Positions 23,589-32,623 are shown, counted from the first letter of the stretch. The stretch: 58,419 nt of DNA from Streptomyces sp. MBT53 (GCF_016654115.1 NZ_JAEQAZ010000037.1:1-58419), one strand, 5' to 3'. Made by a program: numbers and translations. Notes: generated by a model from the sequence alone, not told the origin.

Positions 23589-24578
23589 TCAGCCGCCGAT
23601 CGCCGACATCGGGCGGTCCGGCTGGAGGAACGACGGGTCGTCCAGGCCCGAGCCCGCCTTCTTGCCCCACATCGCCTGGCGCCAGATGCCGGCTATCTCC
23701 TCGTCCGGGGCGTCGGAGCGCAGGGCGTCACGGAGGCTGGTCTCCTCGCGGGCGAACAGGCAGTTGCGTATCTGACCGTCGGCGGTGAGGCGGGTGCGGT
23801 CGCAGGCTCCGCAGAAGGGGCGGGTGACCGAGGCGATGACGCCCACGCGGTGCGGGCCGCCGTCCACGACCCAGCGCTCGGCCGGGGCCGAGCCGCGCTC
23901 GTCCGTGCCTTCGGGGGTCAGCTCGAAGCGGGTGCGGAGGGAGGCGAGGATGTCGCCGGCCGTGACCATGCCCTCGCGCTTCCAGCCGTGCTGGGCGTCC
24001 AGGGGCATCTGCTCGATGAAGCGCAGTTCGTAGTCGTGCGCCACGGCCCAGGACAGCAGGTCCGGGGCCTCGTCGGCGTTGAGCCCCGGCATCAGGACCG
24101 AGTTGACCTTGACCGGGGTCAGGTCGGCCTCGCGGGCGGCTTCGAGGCCGTCGAGGACGTCCTTGTGGCGGTCGCGGCGGGTGAGGGTCTTGAAGACGTC
24201 CGGGCGCAGGGTGTCCAGGGAGACGTTGACCCGGTCCAGGCCCGCCTTCTTCAGGGCGGTCGCCGTGCGCTTGAGGCCGATGCCGTTGGTGGTGAGGGAC
24301 ATCCGGGGGCGGGGCTCCAGGGCCGCGACCCGCTCGACGATGCCGACCAGGCCGGGGCGCAGCAGGGGCTCGCCGCCGGTGAAGCGGACCTCCTCGATAC
24401 CGAGGGAGGTGACCGCGATGTCTATCAGGCGGACGATCTCGTCGTCCGTGAGGAGGTCGGGCTTCGCCAGCCACTGCAGGCCCTCCTCGGGCATGCAGTA
24501 CGTACACCGGAGGTTGCACCGGTCGGTCAGCGAAACCCTCAGGTCGGTGGCCACTCGGCCATAGGTGTCGATGAGCAC
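23589..24578 (-). CDS. moaA: GTP 3',8-cyclase MoaA
   Basis: The 329-residue radical-SAM enzyme opens molybdenum-cofactor synthesis by converting GTP to 3',8-cyclo-GTP. The N-terminal 4Fe-4S motif is C21-x3-C25-x2-C28 (CNLRCTYC). The C-terminal cluster is CGACDRTRLTADGQIRNC, and the protein ends in the essential GG tail. The start is GTG at 24578 behind GAGGAGG. It stands alone here, without the other moa genes. Confidence 0.95.
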   Translation of the reverse strand: MLIDTYGRVATDLRVSLTDRCNLRCTYCMPEEGLQWLAKPDLLTDDEIVRLIDIAVTSLGIEEVRFTGGEPLLRPGLVGIVERVAALEPRPRMSLTTNGIGLKRTATALKKAGLDRVNVSLDTLRPDVFKTLTRRDRHKDVLDGLEAAREADLTPVKVNSVLMPGLNADEAPDLLSWAVAHDYELRFIEQMPLDAQHGWKREGMVTAGDILASLRTRFELTPEGTDERGSAPAERWVVDGGPHRVGVIASVTRPFCGACDRTRLTADGQIRNCLFAREETSLRDALRSDAPDEEIAGIWRQAMWGKKAGSGLDDPSFLQPDRPMSAIGG

Positions 24579-24674
24579 GTGGGCCTCCTCCCTCGATTCG
24601 GATCGCATGTTTTCCGACACCTGCGAGCCTACGCGACACCTCTGACAACGAGGGCGGCCCGATCCCACGAGGTA

Positions 24675-24714
24675 CGACGGGGCCGCGTCGTAGGGATCTA
24701 CGACGCGGCCGTCG
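24675..24714 (-). terminator. terminator of the acetate-symporter operon
   Basis: A 13-bp perfect stem (24681-24693 with 24698-24710, loop GGAT) is extended by CGAC/GTCG (24675-24678 with 24711-24714). It lies 34 nt past the symporter stop. The spacer between holds an 11-bp direct repeat CTCCGAGGGACTCCGAGGGACT. Confidence 0.8.
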
Positions 24715-24747
24715 ACGTGGGGGGGTCTCCGAGGGACTCCGAGGGAC

Positions 24748-26367
24748 TCAGTGGGCTCCGGTGCCGGTCAGGGACCGTACCTCCAGCTCCGCGTACTTGG
24801 CGGTGTCGGGCTCCTCCTTGGAGAGGATCGTGCCGAGCCAGCCCAGCAGGAAGCCGACCGGGATGGAGATGATGCCGGGGTTCTCCAGGGGGAACCAGTG
24901 GAAGTCGACGTCCGGGAACATCGAGGTGGGTTTGCCGGAGACGACCGGCGAGAACAGGACCAGGCCGACCGCGGTGACGAGGCCGCCGTAGATCGACCAC
25001 AGGGCTCCGGAAGTGGTGAAGCGCTTCCAGAAGAGGCTGTAGAGGATCGTCGGGAGGTTGGCGGAGGCCGCGACCGCGAAGGCGAGGGCCACCAGGCCGG
25101 CGACGTTCAGGTCGCGGGCGAGGGCGCCCAGGAGGATGGAGACGGCGCCGATGCCGACCGTGGCGTACCGGGCGGCGGCCATCTCCTGTTTCTCCGTCGC
25201 CTGTCCCCGCTTGATGACGTTGGCGTAGATGTCGTGGGCGAAGGACGAGGACGAGGCGAGGGTGAGTCCGGCGACGACCGCGAGGATCGTGGCGAAGGCG
25301 ACCGCCGAGATGCTCGCCAGGAGGATGGCACCCCAGTTGGAGTCGACTCCGCCCAGATGGAGGGCCAGGAGGGGGGCCGCCGTGTTGCCCGCCTTGTTGG
25401 AGGCGATGATCTCGTCCGGTTTGATCAGTGCCGCGGCGCCGAAGCCGAGAGCCAGCGTCATCAGGTAGAAGGCGCCGATGAGGCCGATGGCCCAGTTGAC
25501 CGACTTACGGGCGGCCTTGGCGGTGGGCACCGTGTAGAAGCGGATCAGGATGTGCGGCAGACCCGCGGTGCCGAGGACCAGGGCGATGCCCAGGGAGATG
25601 AAGTCCAGCTTGGTCGTGCCGGTGGCGCCGTACTTGAGGCCGGGGTTCAGGAAGGCGGAGCCCTTGCCGCTGTTGTCGGCGGCCTTGCCGAGCAGGTCGG
25701 AGATGTTGAAGTTGAACTTGAGCATCACCAGGAAGGTCAGCAGCAGAGCGCCGGCGATGAGCAGGCAGGCCTTGACCATCTGGACCCAGGTGGTGCCCTT
25801 CATGCCGCCGATGGTGACGTACACGATCATCAGGACGCCGACCAGGGCGACGATGCCGATCTTGCCCGCGTCGGATGTGATGCCCAGGAGCAGGGAGACC
25901 AGGACGCCCGCGCCGGCCATCTGGGCCAGCAGGTAGAAGATCGACACCACGATGGTGGAGGTGCCGGCCGCCGTACGGACCGGGCGCTGGCGCATGCGGT
26001 AGGCGAGGACGTCGCCCATGGTGTAGCGGCCGGAGTTGCGCAGTGGTTCGGCCACCAGGAGCAGGGCGACCAGCCAGGCGACCAGGAAGCCGATCGAGTA
26101 CAGGAAGCCGTCGTAGCCGAAGAGGGCGATGGCGCCGGCGATGCCGAGGAAGGACGCGGCGGACATGTAGTCGCCGGAGACGGCCAGGCCGTTCTGGAAG
26201 GCGGTGAACTGCCGGCCGCCCGCGTAGAAGTCGGCGGCGCTCTTGGTCTGGCGGCCCGCCCAGACGGTGATGACGAGCGTCGCGGCGACGAAGACCGCGA
26301 ACAGGGTGATGATCAGCGGCCGGTGCTGGCTCGCCTCTCCGGCGGCCAGGGTGATCGCGGGGCTCAT
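24748..26367 (-). CDS. actP: cation/acetate symporter, ActP-type (SSS family)
   Basis: The 539-residue sodium:solute symporter has about 13 transmembrane helices, with FYAGGRQFTAFQNGLAVSGDYMSAASFLGI typical of ActP near the N-terminus and the GLPHILIRFYTVPTAKAARKS loop. It imports acetate and related short carboxylates driven by a cation gradient. It overlaps the DUF485 gene by ATGA, the usual yjcH-actP arrangement in which the small protein is translated first. Propionate or pyruvate are alternative substrates. Confidence 0.92.
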   Translation of the reverse strand: MSPAITLAAGEASQHRPLIITLFAVFVAATLVITVWAGRQTKSAADFYAGGRQFTAFQNGLAVSGDYMSAASFLGIAGAIALFGYDGFLYSIGFLVAWLVALLLVAEPLRNSGRYTMGDVLAYRMRQRPVRTAAGTSTIVVSIFYLLAQMAGAGVLVSLLLGITSDAGKIGIVALVGVLMIVYVTIGGMKGTTWVQMVKACLLIAGALLLTFLVMLKFNFNISDLLGKAADNSGKGSAFLNPGLKYGATGTTKLDFISLGIALVLGTAGLPHILIRFYTVPTAKAARKSVNWAIGLIGAFYLMTLALGFGAAALIKPDEIIASNKAGNTAAPLLALHLGGVDSNWGAILLASISAVAFATILAVVAGLTLASSSSFAHDIYANVIKRGQATEKQEMAAARYATVGIGAVSILLGALARDLNVAGLVALAFAVAASANLPTILYSLFWKRFTTSGALWSIYGGLVTAVGLVLFSPVVSGKPTSMFPDVDFHWFPLENPGIISIPVGFLLGWLGTILSKEEPDTAKYAELEVRSLTGTGAH

Positions 26368-26744
26368 GCGCCGCCCTCCATCCGGGACTTGATGGCTTCG
26401 GCCTTGGGGTCGAGCTTCGCGGCGGAGTACCGCGCGTACCACCAGGCGATGAGGAACGTGGTGAGGAACTGGCCGAGGCCCAGGACGAGGGCGACGTTGA
26501 TGTTGCCGACGACCTTGGTGTCCATGAAGTCGTCCGCGTAGTTGCACAGCAGGACGTACAGGAGGTACCAGGTGATGAAGGCGACGGTCAGCGGGAAGGC
26601 GAAGGAGCGGTGGGCGCGGCGCAGTTCGGCGAACTCCGCGCTCTCCTGGACCTGTTCGAACTCCTCGGTGCTGGGGAGTTTGTGTTCGGCTTTCGAGGGC
26701 GGTGGTGTCTCGGTGGCCACGGTGTCTCCTCGCGTTGCGGACAT
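26364..26744 (-). CDS. DUF485 (YjcH-like) membrane protein
   Basis: This 126-residue protein has a hydrophilic N-terminus, then two helices (SFAFPLTVAFITWYLLYVLL and NVALVLGLGQFLTTFLIAWW) with YxxYAxxxLD after the second, the DUF485 signature. It accompanies acetate symporters and is assumed to be a partner or stability factor. The ATG is 26744; upstream spacing to GAGG is about 12 nt. Confidence 0.9.
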   Translation of the reverse strand: MSATRGDTVATETPPPSKAEHKLPSTEEFEQVQESAEFAELRRAHRSFAFPLTVAFITWYLLYVLLCNYADDFMDTKVVGNINVALVLGLGQFLTTFLIAWWYARYSAAKLDPKAEAIKSRMEGGA

Positions 26745-26770
26745 GCTGGTTGCGACCTCACAGACCTACG

Positions 26771-26829
26771 GATCACGCCACCAGGAGTGATCGAGCGACT
26801 CCCCTGCGCGATATCGAGGGGTTCTCGAT
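26771..26829. promoter_or_regulatory. two inverted repeats upstream of the acetate-symporter operon
   Basis: GATCAC-N10-GTGATC (26771-26792) and ATCGAG-N5-CTCGAT (26813-26829) lie 27-85 bp upstream of the DUF485 start. They are candidate operators; the regulator is unknown. Confidence 0.4.
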
Positions 26830-26920
26830 CCTGCTGGCGCTTCCTGCCCAGGGTCACGGCGCCACGCGTGGACCGGTTCAACTCCTTTGACTTCTTTCAG
26901 GACTCGCCTTTGGGAAGTCA

Positions 26921-26948
26921 TTGCTGGCCAGCCCTCGCGGGAGATAAC
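26921..26948 (+). promoter_or_regulatory. putative promoter of the subtilisin-like protease gene
   Basis: TTGCTG (26921-26926) and GATAAC (26943-26948) are spaced by 16 bp. The transcript would start near 26955, giving a leader of about 77 nt that includes the hairpin at 26977. Confidence 0.35.
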
Positions 26949-26976
26949 TTCAGCTGGCACCACTAGTCATGTACCT

Positions 26977-27006
26977 GCCCGGGAGGCACCACGTCTCGGG
27001 CCTTTT
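26977..27006 (+). terminator. terminator-like hairpin in the protease leader
   Basis: An 8-bp stem with one G-T pair (26977-26984 with 26994-27001, loop 26985-26993) is followed by CTTTTCGTTT. It lies between the putative promoter and the protease ATG at 27032 and could be an attenuator. Alternatively the real promoter lies downstream. Confidence 0.45.
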
Positions 27007-27031
27007 CGTTTCCGGATGATGTGGAGATCCC

Positions 27032-28564
27032 ATGGCTCATCTGCGCCCCAGACACCGGCTCGCCCTCGCCGTACCGGTCGTGCTGTCGCTGACCGCCTCG
27101 CTCGGTTTCCTCCCGTCGGCGGCTTCGGCGGTCCCGATCACGGAGACCACCGCGCAGACCGCCGACGCGCCCAACCTCTCGTATGTGGTCAACACTCGAC
27201 TGGACCACCGGACGATCAACACGGTCAAGAAGGCGATCAGTGCGGCCGGCGGCAGCATCGTGGAGACGTACGAGCAGATCGGCGTGATCGTCGTGCACTC
27301 GGCGAACCCCGACTTCGGGCTGATCATCCGCAAGGTCCCGGGTGTGCAGTCGGCCGGCGCCACGCGGACCGCGCCGCTGAGCCTCGCCTCGACGACGGAC
27401 GAGGGCGCGGTGCAGTACCTCTCCAAGGAGCAGGCCGCGAAGACGACGAAGGCCTCCGCCGCGGCCGGTGACAGCGAGCCCCTCGAAGCCGACCAGTGGG
27501 ACCTGCCCGCGATCGGCGCCGACAAGGCCGCGAAGATCAACCCGGGCAGCAAGAGCGTGACGGTCGCCGTCATCGACGTCGGCGTCGACGACACCCACCC
27601 GGACATCGCCCCGAACTTCTCCCCCTCGCAGTCCGCGAACTGCGTGGGCGGCAAGGCGGACACGACCTACGGCTCCTGGCGTCCCGTGGACTCCGCCCAC
27701 TACCACGGCACACATGTCGCCGGTGAGATCGCCGCCGCCCGCAACGGCATCGGTGTGGCGGGGGTCGCCCCGGGCGTGAAGGTCTCCGGAATCACGGTGG
27801 CCGAGCCGGACTCGACCCAGCTCTTCTACCCGGAGAGCGTGGTCTGCGCGTTCGTGTTCGCCGCCGATCACGGCGTGGAGATCACCAACAACAGCTACTA
27901 CGTTGATCCCTGGCTGTACAACTGCATGGACGACCCCGATCAACGTGCCATCGTCGACGCGGTCAACAGGGCCCAGCTGTACGCCCAGAGCAAGGGCACG
28001 CTCAATGTCGCCGCGGCCGGCAACTCCAACGACGACCTCGACTCCCACGCCCTGGTCGACGCCTCCAGCCCGGACGACTCGACCGCGACGACCCGCACGG
28101 TCGACCCGCACGAGTGCTTCGACGTGCCGACCCAGCTGCCCGGTGTCGTGACGGTGAGTTCGGTCGGTGTCACGAAGGCCAAGTCGTACTTCTCCAGCTA
28201 CGGCAAGGGCGTGATCGACGTGTCGGCGCCGGGCGGCGACGCCCGGCAGATCCCGGACACCCCGTCGAAGAACGGCCGCATCCTGTCCACGCTGCCGAAC
28301 AACACGTACGGCTACCTCCAGGGCACGTCGATGGCGACCCCGCACGTCGCCGCCGTGGCCGCGCTGCTCAAGTCCACGCACCCGCACGCCTCTCCGGCCC
28401 AGCTGCAGGGGCTGCTGAAGGCCGAGGCGGACAACCCGGGCTGCCCGACCGAGGTGTACGACACCAACGGCGACGGCATCGCGGACGCGACCTGCGTCGG
28501 CGGCAAGCGCGTCAACGGCTTCTACGGGTTCGGCATCGTCAACGCGCTGCGGGCGGTCAAGTAG
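27032..28564 (+). CDS. secreted S8-family subtilisin-like serine protease
   Basis: This 510-residue exported protease has a signal peptide (1 to about 33, ending SAASA). A pro-region (about 45-160) is followed by the catalytic domain. The triad is visible as Asp in VIDVGVDDTHPD, His in HGTHVAGEIAA and Ser in GTSMATPHVAAVAALL. The oxyanion Asn is in AAAGNSN. Several cysteines may form disulphides. Unlike the canonical DTGV, the Asp motif reads DVGV. The ATG follows TGGAGATCCC. Possible roles are extracellular protein turnover or processing during development. Confidence 0.93.
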   Translation: MAHLRPRHRLALAVPVVLSLTASLGFLPSAASAVPITETTAQTADAPNLSYVVNTRLDHRTINTVKKAISAAGGSIVETYEQIGVIVVHSANPDFGLIIRKVPGVQSAGATRTAPLSLASTTDEGAVQYLSKEQAAKTTKASAAAGDSEPLEADQWDLPAIGADKAAKINPGSKSVTVAVIDVGVDDTHPDIAPNFSPSQSANCVGGKADTTYGSWRPVDSAHYHGTHVAGEIAAARNGIGVAGVAPGVKVSGITVAEPDSTQLFYPESVVCAFVFAADHGVEITNNSYYVDPWLYNCMDDPDQRAIVDAVNRAQLYAQSKGTLNVAAAGNSNDDLDSHALVDASSPDDSTATTRTVDPHECFDVPTQLPGVVTVSSVGVTKAKSYFSSYGKGVIDVSAPGGDARQIPDTPSKNGRILSTLPNNTYGYLQGTSMATPHVAAVAALLKSTHPHASPAQLQGLLKAEADNPGCPTEVYDTNGDGIADATCVGGKRVNGFYGFGIVNALRAVK

Positions 28565-28598
28565 CCGCCATCTGTTCTCTCTGTTGATGCAGTTGACG

Positions 28599-28629
28599 CG
28601 GGCCGGGCGGATCTCCGCCCGGCCCGTTT
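28599..28629 (+). terminator. terminator after the protease gene
   Basis: A 12-bp perfect stem (28599-28610 with 28615-28626, loop ATCT) is followed by TTT. Confidence 0.85.
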
Positions 28630-28653
28630 CGGCCGTGCGGGATGATGACCGCC

Positions 28654-28968
28654 ATGGTCGAACTGGACAAGCGCGAGGAGCCCGCCGGACCCGAACCGGT
28701 GCGCCCCCGGGGGCGGTTCGCCCTCCGCCTCGCGGGCACCGTCGCGATCCTCCCGGTGTGGTGTCTGGTGAACGTCGCGGCCTGGGATGCGGCGTTGCTC
28801 CTGGGCGACCTGTTGGAGCTGGTCTTCGCGTTCAGCGAGTCCGTCGAGCGGCGTGCCGCGAAGGTGGTGGGCCGGATCCTGAGGCGGGTGCGTGTGCTGC
28901 CGTCCTGGTGTGTGACCTGGTCGGAGCTGCGGCATCGGGGCAATACCGCAGGCCCGAATATTGATTGA
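28654..28968 (+). CDS. small membrane protein, hypothetical
   Basis: The protein is about 104 residues from ATG 28654 (ATG 28642 would add four). A basic Pro-rich N-terminus precedes one strong transmembrane helix (FALRLAGTVAILPVWCLVNVAAW) and an amphipathic second segment, ending in a basic tail. No known domain is seen. Its last codons overlap the palindromes in front of the CoA-transferase gene. Confidence 0.6.
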   Translation: MVELDKREEPAGPEPVRPRGRFALRLAGTVAILPVWCLVNVAAWDAALLLGDLLELVFAFSESVERRAAKVVGRILRRVRVLPSWCVTWSELRHRGNTAGPNID

Positions 28969-28989
28969 GTCAATACTGCATAGTGCAGT
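28959..28989 (+). promoter_or_regulatory. double palindrome before the CoA-transferase gene
   Basis: TATTGA-N5-TCAATA (28959-28975) and ACTGCA-TAG-TGCAGT (28975-28989) abut each other and end one base before the ATG at 28991. Their AT content stands out. They look like one or two regulator sites over a promoter that produces a leaderless or very short-leader mRNA. Confidence 0.6.
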
Positions 28990-28990
28990 C

Positions 28991-30376
28991 ATGACTGACA
29001 TCAACACGGCGTGGTCGGCACTGGGTGGCGATCCCGCCCTGGTCCCGCGTATCTCGACCGTCGCGCGCCGAGGAGCGCTCGAAGCGCGGCTTCCCGTACG
29101 GGAGTTGGCGCGGGCCTGCGTGGGAGCGTGCGCGCTGGCCGCCGCCGAGCTGGGGGCGCGGCGGGCCGGACGCGCGGAGGTGCCCGGGGTACTGGTGGAC
29201 GACGGGGCCGTCGCCACTGCGTTCGTCAGTGAGCGGCATCTGCTGATCGACGGACGGGCGCCGGTCTCCTTCGCGCCGCTGTCGCGGTTCTGGCGGACGG
29301 CCGACGGCTGGGTCCGCACCCACGCGAACTATCCGCACCACCGGGCGCGACTGCTGAGCGCGTTGCGGCTGCCGGGAGACGCCTCCGTGGAGGCTGTGGC
29401 CGACGTGCTCGCCGGGCGGTCCGCGTCCGAGGTGGAGGAGACCGTGTACGGCGCCGGAGGCCTCGCGGTCGCGCTGCGGACGGCGGCGGAGTGGGCCGTA
29501 CACCCGCAGGGGGTCGCGGTGGCCGGGCGGCCTCTCGTCGAGCGGGAGCGGTTCGATGCGGCACGCGCGCGTGCGCTGCCGCCGCTCGACGGTGATCCGT
29601 TGCTGCCTGCCGCCGGGGTGCGGGTGCTCGATCTGACCCGGGTGATCGCGGGCCCGGTCGCCACCCGCACGCTCGCGCTGCTGGGCGCGGACGTACTGCG
29701 CGTGGACGCCCCGCAGTTGCCGGAGGATCCCGACGCGCACGCGGACACCGGATTCGGGAAGCGGTCGACCCGCCTGGACCTCGGTGTGGCGGCCGACCGG
29801 CGGACCTTCGAGGAACTACTCGGGCAGGCCGACGTGGTCGTCACCGGGTACCGGCCGGGCGCCCTGGACCGGTTCGACCTCTCTCCCGAGGCGCTGGCCG
29901 ACCGTCGGCCCGGGCTGATCGTGGCGCAGTTGTCGGCTTGGGGCGCGTACGGGCCGTGGGGCGGGCGGCGCGGGTTCGACAGCCTGGTGCAGGTCGCCAC
30001 CGGCATCGCGGCGATCGAGGGGGCGCCGGAGCGGCCCGGCGCGCTGCCCGCCCAGGCCCTCGACCACGGGACCGGGTATCTGCTGTCCGCCTCGGTGCTG
30101 CGGGCGTTGACGGAACAGACGGACCAAGGTCATGGCCTCGTCCTGCGACTGGCGCTCGCACGAACCGCCGCCTGGCTGATGGCACCCGGAGGAGTCGGGC
30201 CGGCGTACGAGGAGAGCGGGACGGCGTACAACCGGCCGGATGCCTGGCTGGTCGAAACGGACAGCGGTATCGGGCGGCTGCGGCACGCGCTGTCGCCGGT
30301 CTCCTTCACCGGCGGGCCCGTGAACTGGGCGCGCCCGCCGGGTCGTTGGGGCACGGACCCGGCTCGTTGGGCTTGA
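28991..30376 (+). CDS. CoA-transferase family III (CaiB/BaiF), apparently permuted
   Basis: In this 461-residue protein the classic CaiB N-terminal signature (VRVLDLTRVIAGPVATRTLALLGADVLRVDAP, then GKRSTRLDL, VVTGYRPGALDRFDLS and SAWGAYGPWGGRRGFDSLVQ) appears only from about residue 215. The probable catalytic Asp is in DHGTGYL near the end. Residues about 90-190 (DGWVRTHANYPHHRARLL, AEWAVHPQGVAVAGRPL) resemble the segment that normally follows. The order therefore looks circularly permuted relative to standard CaiB. It moves CoA between acyl groups; substrate unknown. Palindromes directly before the start suggest tight repression. Confidence 0.85.
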   Translation: MTDINTAWSALGGDPALVPRISTVARRGALEARLPVRELARACVGACALAAAELGARRAGRAEVPGVLVDDGAVATAFVSERHLLIDGRAPVSFAPLSRFWRTADGWVRTHANYPHHRARLLSALRLPGDASVEAVADVLAGRSASEVEETVYGAGGLAVALRTAAEWAVHPQGVAVAGRPLVERERFDAARARALPPLDGDPLLPAAGVRVLDLTRVIAGPVATRTLALLGADVLRVDAPQLPEDPDAHADTGFGKRSTRLDLGVAADRRTFEELLGQADVVVTGYRPGALDRFDLSPEALADRRPGLIVAQLSAWGAYGPWGGRRGFDSLVQVATGIAAIEGAPERPGALPAQALDHGTGYLLSASVLRALTEQTDQGHGLVLRLALARTAAWLMAPGGVGPAYEESGTAYNRPDAWLVETDSGIGRLRHALSPVSFTGGPVNWARPPGRWGTDPARWA

Positions 30377-30476
30377 TCCGGGGGCGGGGCGGAAACGTAA
30401 CTATGAGCGGAATCCGGTTCCGCCAGTTGTTTTGTTGCACTTGCCCGGTTCTGTGACGGCTGGTGAAGATCTTGGG

Positions 30477-31487
30477 GTGACCTTGATACGACCGACTGTC
30501 GAAGCGGCCGACACCAGTGGCCCCGGGCGGCGCCCCGGTACGCGCCGGGCCGTCGCCGTACTGGCCCTGGTGCTGCTCGCCGTGCTGATACCGATGCTGG
30601 GCCCGTCCGCCGCGCTGCACGGCACCGGGGAGGCCGCCGCGCCCGGTGTCGGCGGCATCGCGCTGCTGCGGGCGGTGTTGTTCGGCGCGCTGTGCGTGCC
30701 GTTGGGCGAGTTGTTCGTGAACCGGCTGGCGCGCACCGTGCCCGGCGCTCCCCCGAACGGCCCCGGGAGTTGGGCCCTGTACGCGGCCGGTGCCGGATTC
30801 GTCGCCGCGCTGGGGCTCGCGTCGGTCGTGGCCACGGGCAATCTGGTGCCGCACAGCCTCGCCGAGATCGACGTCGGCGGCCTCTACCAGTCCCGCGACG
30901 GCAAGCTGGCGCTCCTGGAGGTCAACGCGTTCGCCGTGGCGGCCCTGTGTGCCCGGTCGCGCCGGCCCGCCGCGCAGGTGTGGCCGCTTGCCGCCGTGGT
31001 CCTCGCGGAGGCGCTGCGCGCGCACCCGGTGGGCGAGCACAGTCCGCTGGTCGGTTCGGAGCTGACCCTGGTGCATCTGACGTGCGCGGCACTGTGGGTC
31101 GGCGGGCTGCTGCACGTGCTGCGGACGTTGCGCCAGTGGCGGGAGGCTGAAGCGGGGGCCGCGCTGTTGGGCCTCTACGCGCGCGTGGCCGCCGTGCTGC
31201 TCGCCGCGATCACCGCGACGGGGGTGTGGAGTTCGCTGCGCCGGATGCCGGCCGGCACGATCCTGGACCAGCTGACGACGACGGCGTACGGGCGCACCCT
31301 GCTCGCCAAGGCGCTGCTCGTCGCCACCGTCGCCGTACTCGCGCTGTGGGCGCGCCACCGGCTGCGGCGGGCCACCGATCCGTTGGCCGCCTGCTCACCC
31401 GCGCGGGCCGAGGTCGTCGTCCTGGGTGTGGTGGTCGTGGTCTCCGGACTGTTGACCGCCCTGCCGGTGCCGATCCGCTGGCATTGA
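30477..31487 (+). CDS. CopD-domain membrane protein
   Basis: The 336-residue polytopic protein has eight or so hydrophobic helices. The C-terminal half has CopD-like features: LTLVHLTCAALWVGGLLHVLRTLR and the later YARVAAVLLAAITATGVWSSL. CopD-type proteins are linked to copper uptake. Start GTG 30477 (VTLIRPTVEAAD) was chosen because upstream codons lack family character and GATCTTGGG precedes it. The 100 bp upstream include the hairpin GCGGAA-TCCGG-TTCCGC. Confidence 0.75.
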   Translation: MTLIRPTVEAADTSGPGRRPGTRRAVAVLALVLLAVLIPMLGPSAALHGTGEAAAPGVGGIALLRAVLFGALCVPLGELFVNRLARTVPGAPPNGPGSWALYAAGAGFVAALGLASVVATGNLVPHSLAEIDVGGLYQSRDGKLALLEVNAFAVAALCARSRRPAAQVWPLAAVVLAEALRAHPVGEHSPLVGSELTLVHLTCAALWVGGLLHVLRTLRQWREAEAGAALLGLYARVAAVLLAAITATGVWSSLRRMPAGTILDQLTTTAYGRTLLAKALLVATVAVLALWARHRLRRATDPLAACSPARAEVVVLGVVVVVSGLLTALPVPIRWH

Positions 31488-31534
31488 CCGACTCCAGTAT
31501 TGACAGGCACCGGCATTGATCAACCCGGCATCGA

Positions 31535-32581
31535 TCAACTGTTGACGACCAGAACCTTCAGGGCCGTGCGCTCGTCCATCGCCTTGTAGCCGTCGGGTAC
31601 GCCCTCCAGGCCGACCGTCAGGTCGAAGACGGGCGAGGGGTCGATGGCGCCGTCCAGGATGTCGGGCAGCAGTTCCGGGATGTACGCGCGGACCGGCGCG
31701 ACTCCGCCGCGCAGCGCGATGTTCCGGTCGAACATGACCCCGAGGTCGAGGCCGGTCCCGCTGCCGTGCGGCACACCGACGAAGCCGATGGCGCCGCCGT
31801 CGCGCGTGATGTTGACGGCCGTGCTCATGGACTGCTCGGTGCCGACGGCCTCGACGACGGAGTGCGCGCCCTGGCCCCGGGTGAGTTCGCGGACGGCCTC
31901 GACGGCGGCCTCGCCGCGTTCGGCGACGACGTCGGTGGCACCGAAGTCGCGAGCGATGGCCGTGCGGGCCTCGTGGCGGCCGAGGGCGATGATCCGCTCG
32001 GCGCCGAGACGCTTGGCGGCGAGCACCGCGCACAGGCCGACCGCTCCGTCGCCCACGACGGCCACGGTGGCACCCTTGCGCGCGCCCGCGCCGAGGGCCG
32101 CGTGGTGGCCGGTGCCCATGACGTCCGACAGGGTCAGCAGCGCGGACAGCAGGTGGTCGTCGGAGGCCGCCTCCTTGGGGAGCCGTACGAGCGTGCCGTC
32201 GGCGAAGGGGACGCGTACCGCCTCGCCCTGGCCGCCGTCGTAGCCCACGGCGCCCCAGAAGCCGCCGTGCACGCAGGAGGTGGTGAGGCCCTCGCGGCAG
32301 TACGCGCAGACGCCGTCGGACCACATGAAGGGCGCGACCACGAGGTCGCCGGCCCTGACGCCGTTCACCTCGGAGCCGGTCTCCTCGACGATCCCGAGGA
32401 ACTCGTGTCCGATCCGCTGCCCCGGCTGCCGGGCCGCCTCGCCGCGGTACGCCCACAGGTCGCTGCCGCAGATGCAGGCGCGCAGCACGCGGACCACGGC
32501 GTCGGTGGGCAGTTGCACCATGGGCTCGGGCACGTCCTCCACGCGCATGTCGAACGGGGCGTGGATGGTGGTGGCGCGCAT
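31535..32581 (-). CDS. zinc-dependent alcohol dehydrogenase (MDR family)
   Basis: This 348-residue enzyme has catalytic-zinc ligands in CICGSD and GHEFLG, a Rossmann motif VAVVGDGAVGLCAVLAAKRLGA and the GGAIGFVGVPHG region. The structural-zinc lobe SDGVCAYCREGLTTSC has three cysteines, with Asp where the first Cys usually stands, a known variant. It oxidises or reduces an unknown alcohol/aldehyde with NAD(P). It stands alone, convergent with the CopD-like gene. Confidence 0.9.
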   Translation of the reverse strand: MRATTIHAPFDMRVEDVPEPMVQLPTDAVVRVLRACICGSDLWAYRGEAARQPGQRIGHEFLGIVEETGSEVNGVRAGDLVVAPFMWSDGVCAYCREGLTTSCVHGGFWGAVGYDGGQGEAVRVPFADGTLVRLPKEAASDDHLLSALLTLSDVMGTGHHAALGAGARKGATVAVVGDGAVGLCAVLAAKRLGAERIIALGRHEARTAIARDFGATDVVAERGEAAVEAVRELTRGQGAHSVVEAVGTEQSMSTAVNITRDGGAIGFVGVPHGSGTGLDLGVMFDRNIALRGGVAPVRAYIPELLPDILDGAIDPSPVFDLTVGLEGVPDGYKAMDERTALKVLVVNS

Positions 32582-32623
32582 GGCGAGGGTCCTTCTCGTC
32601 GCTGGTCTGCTGGTGCGGTGCGC

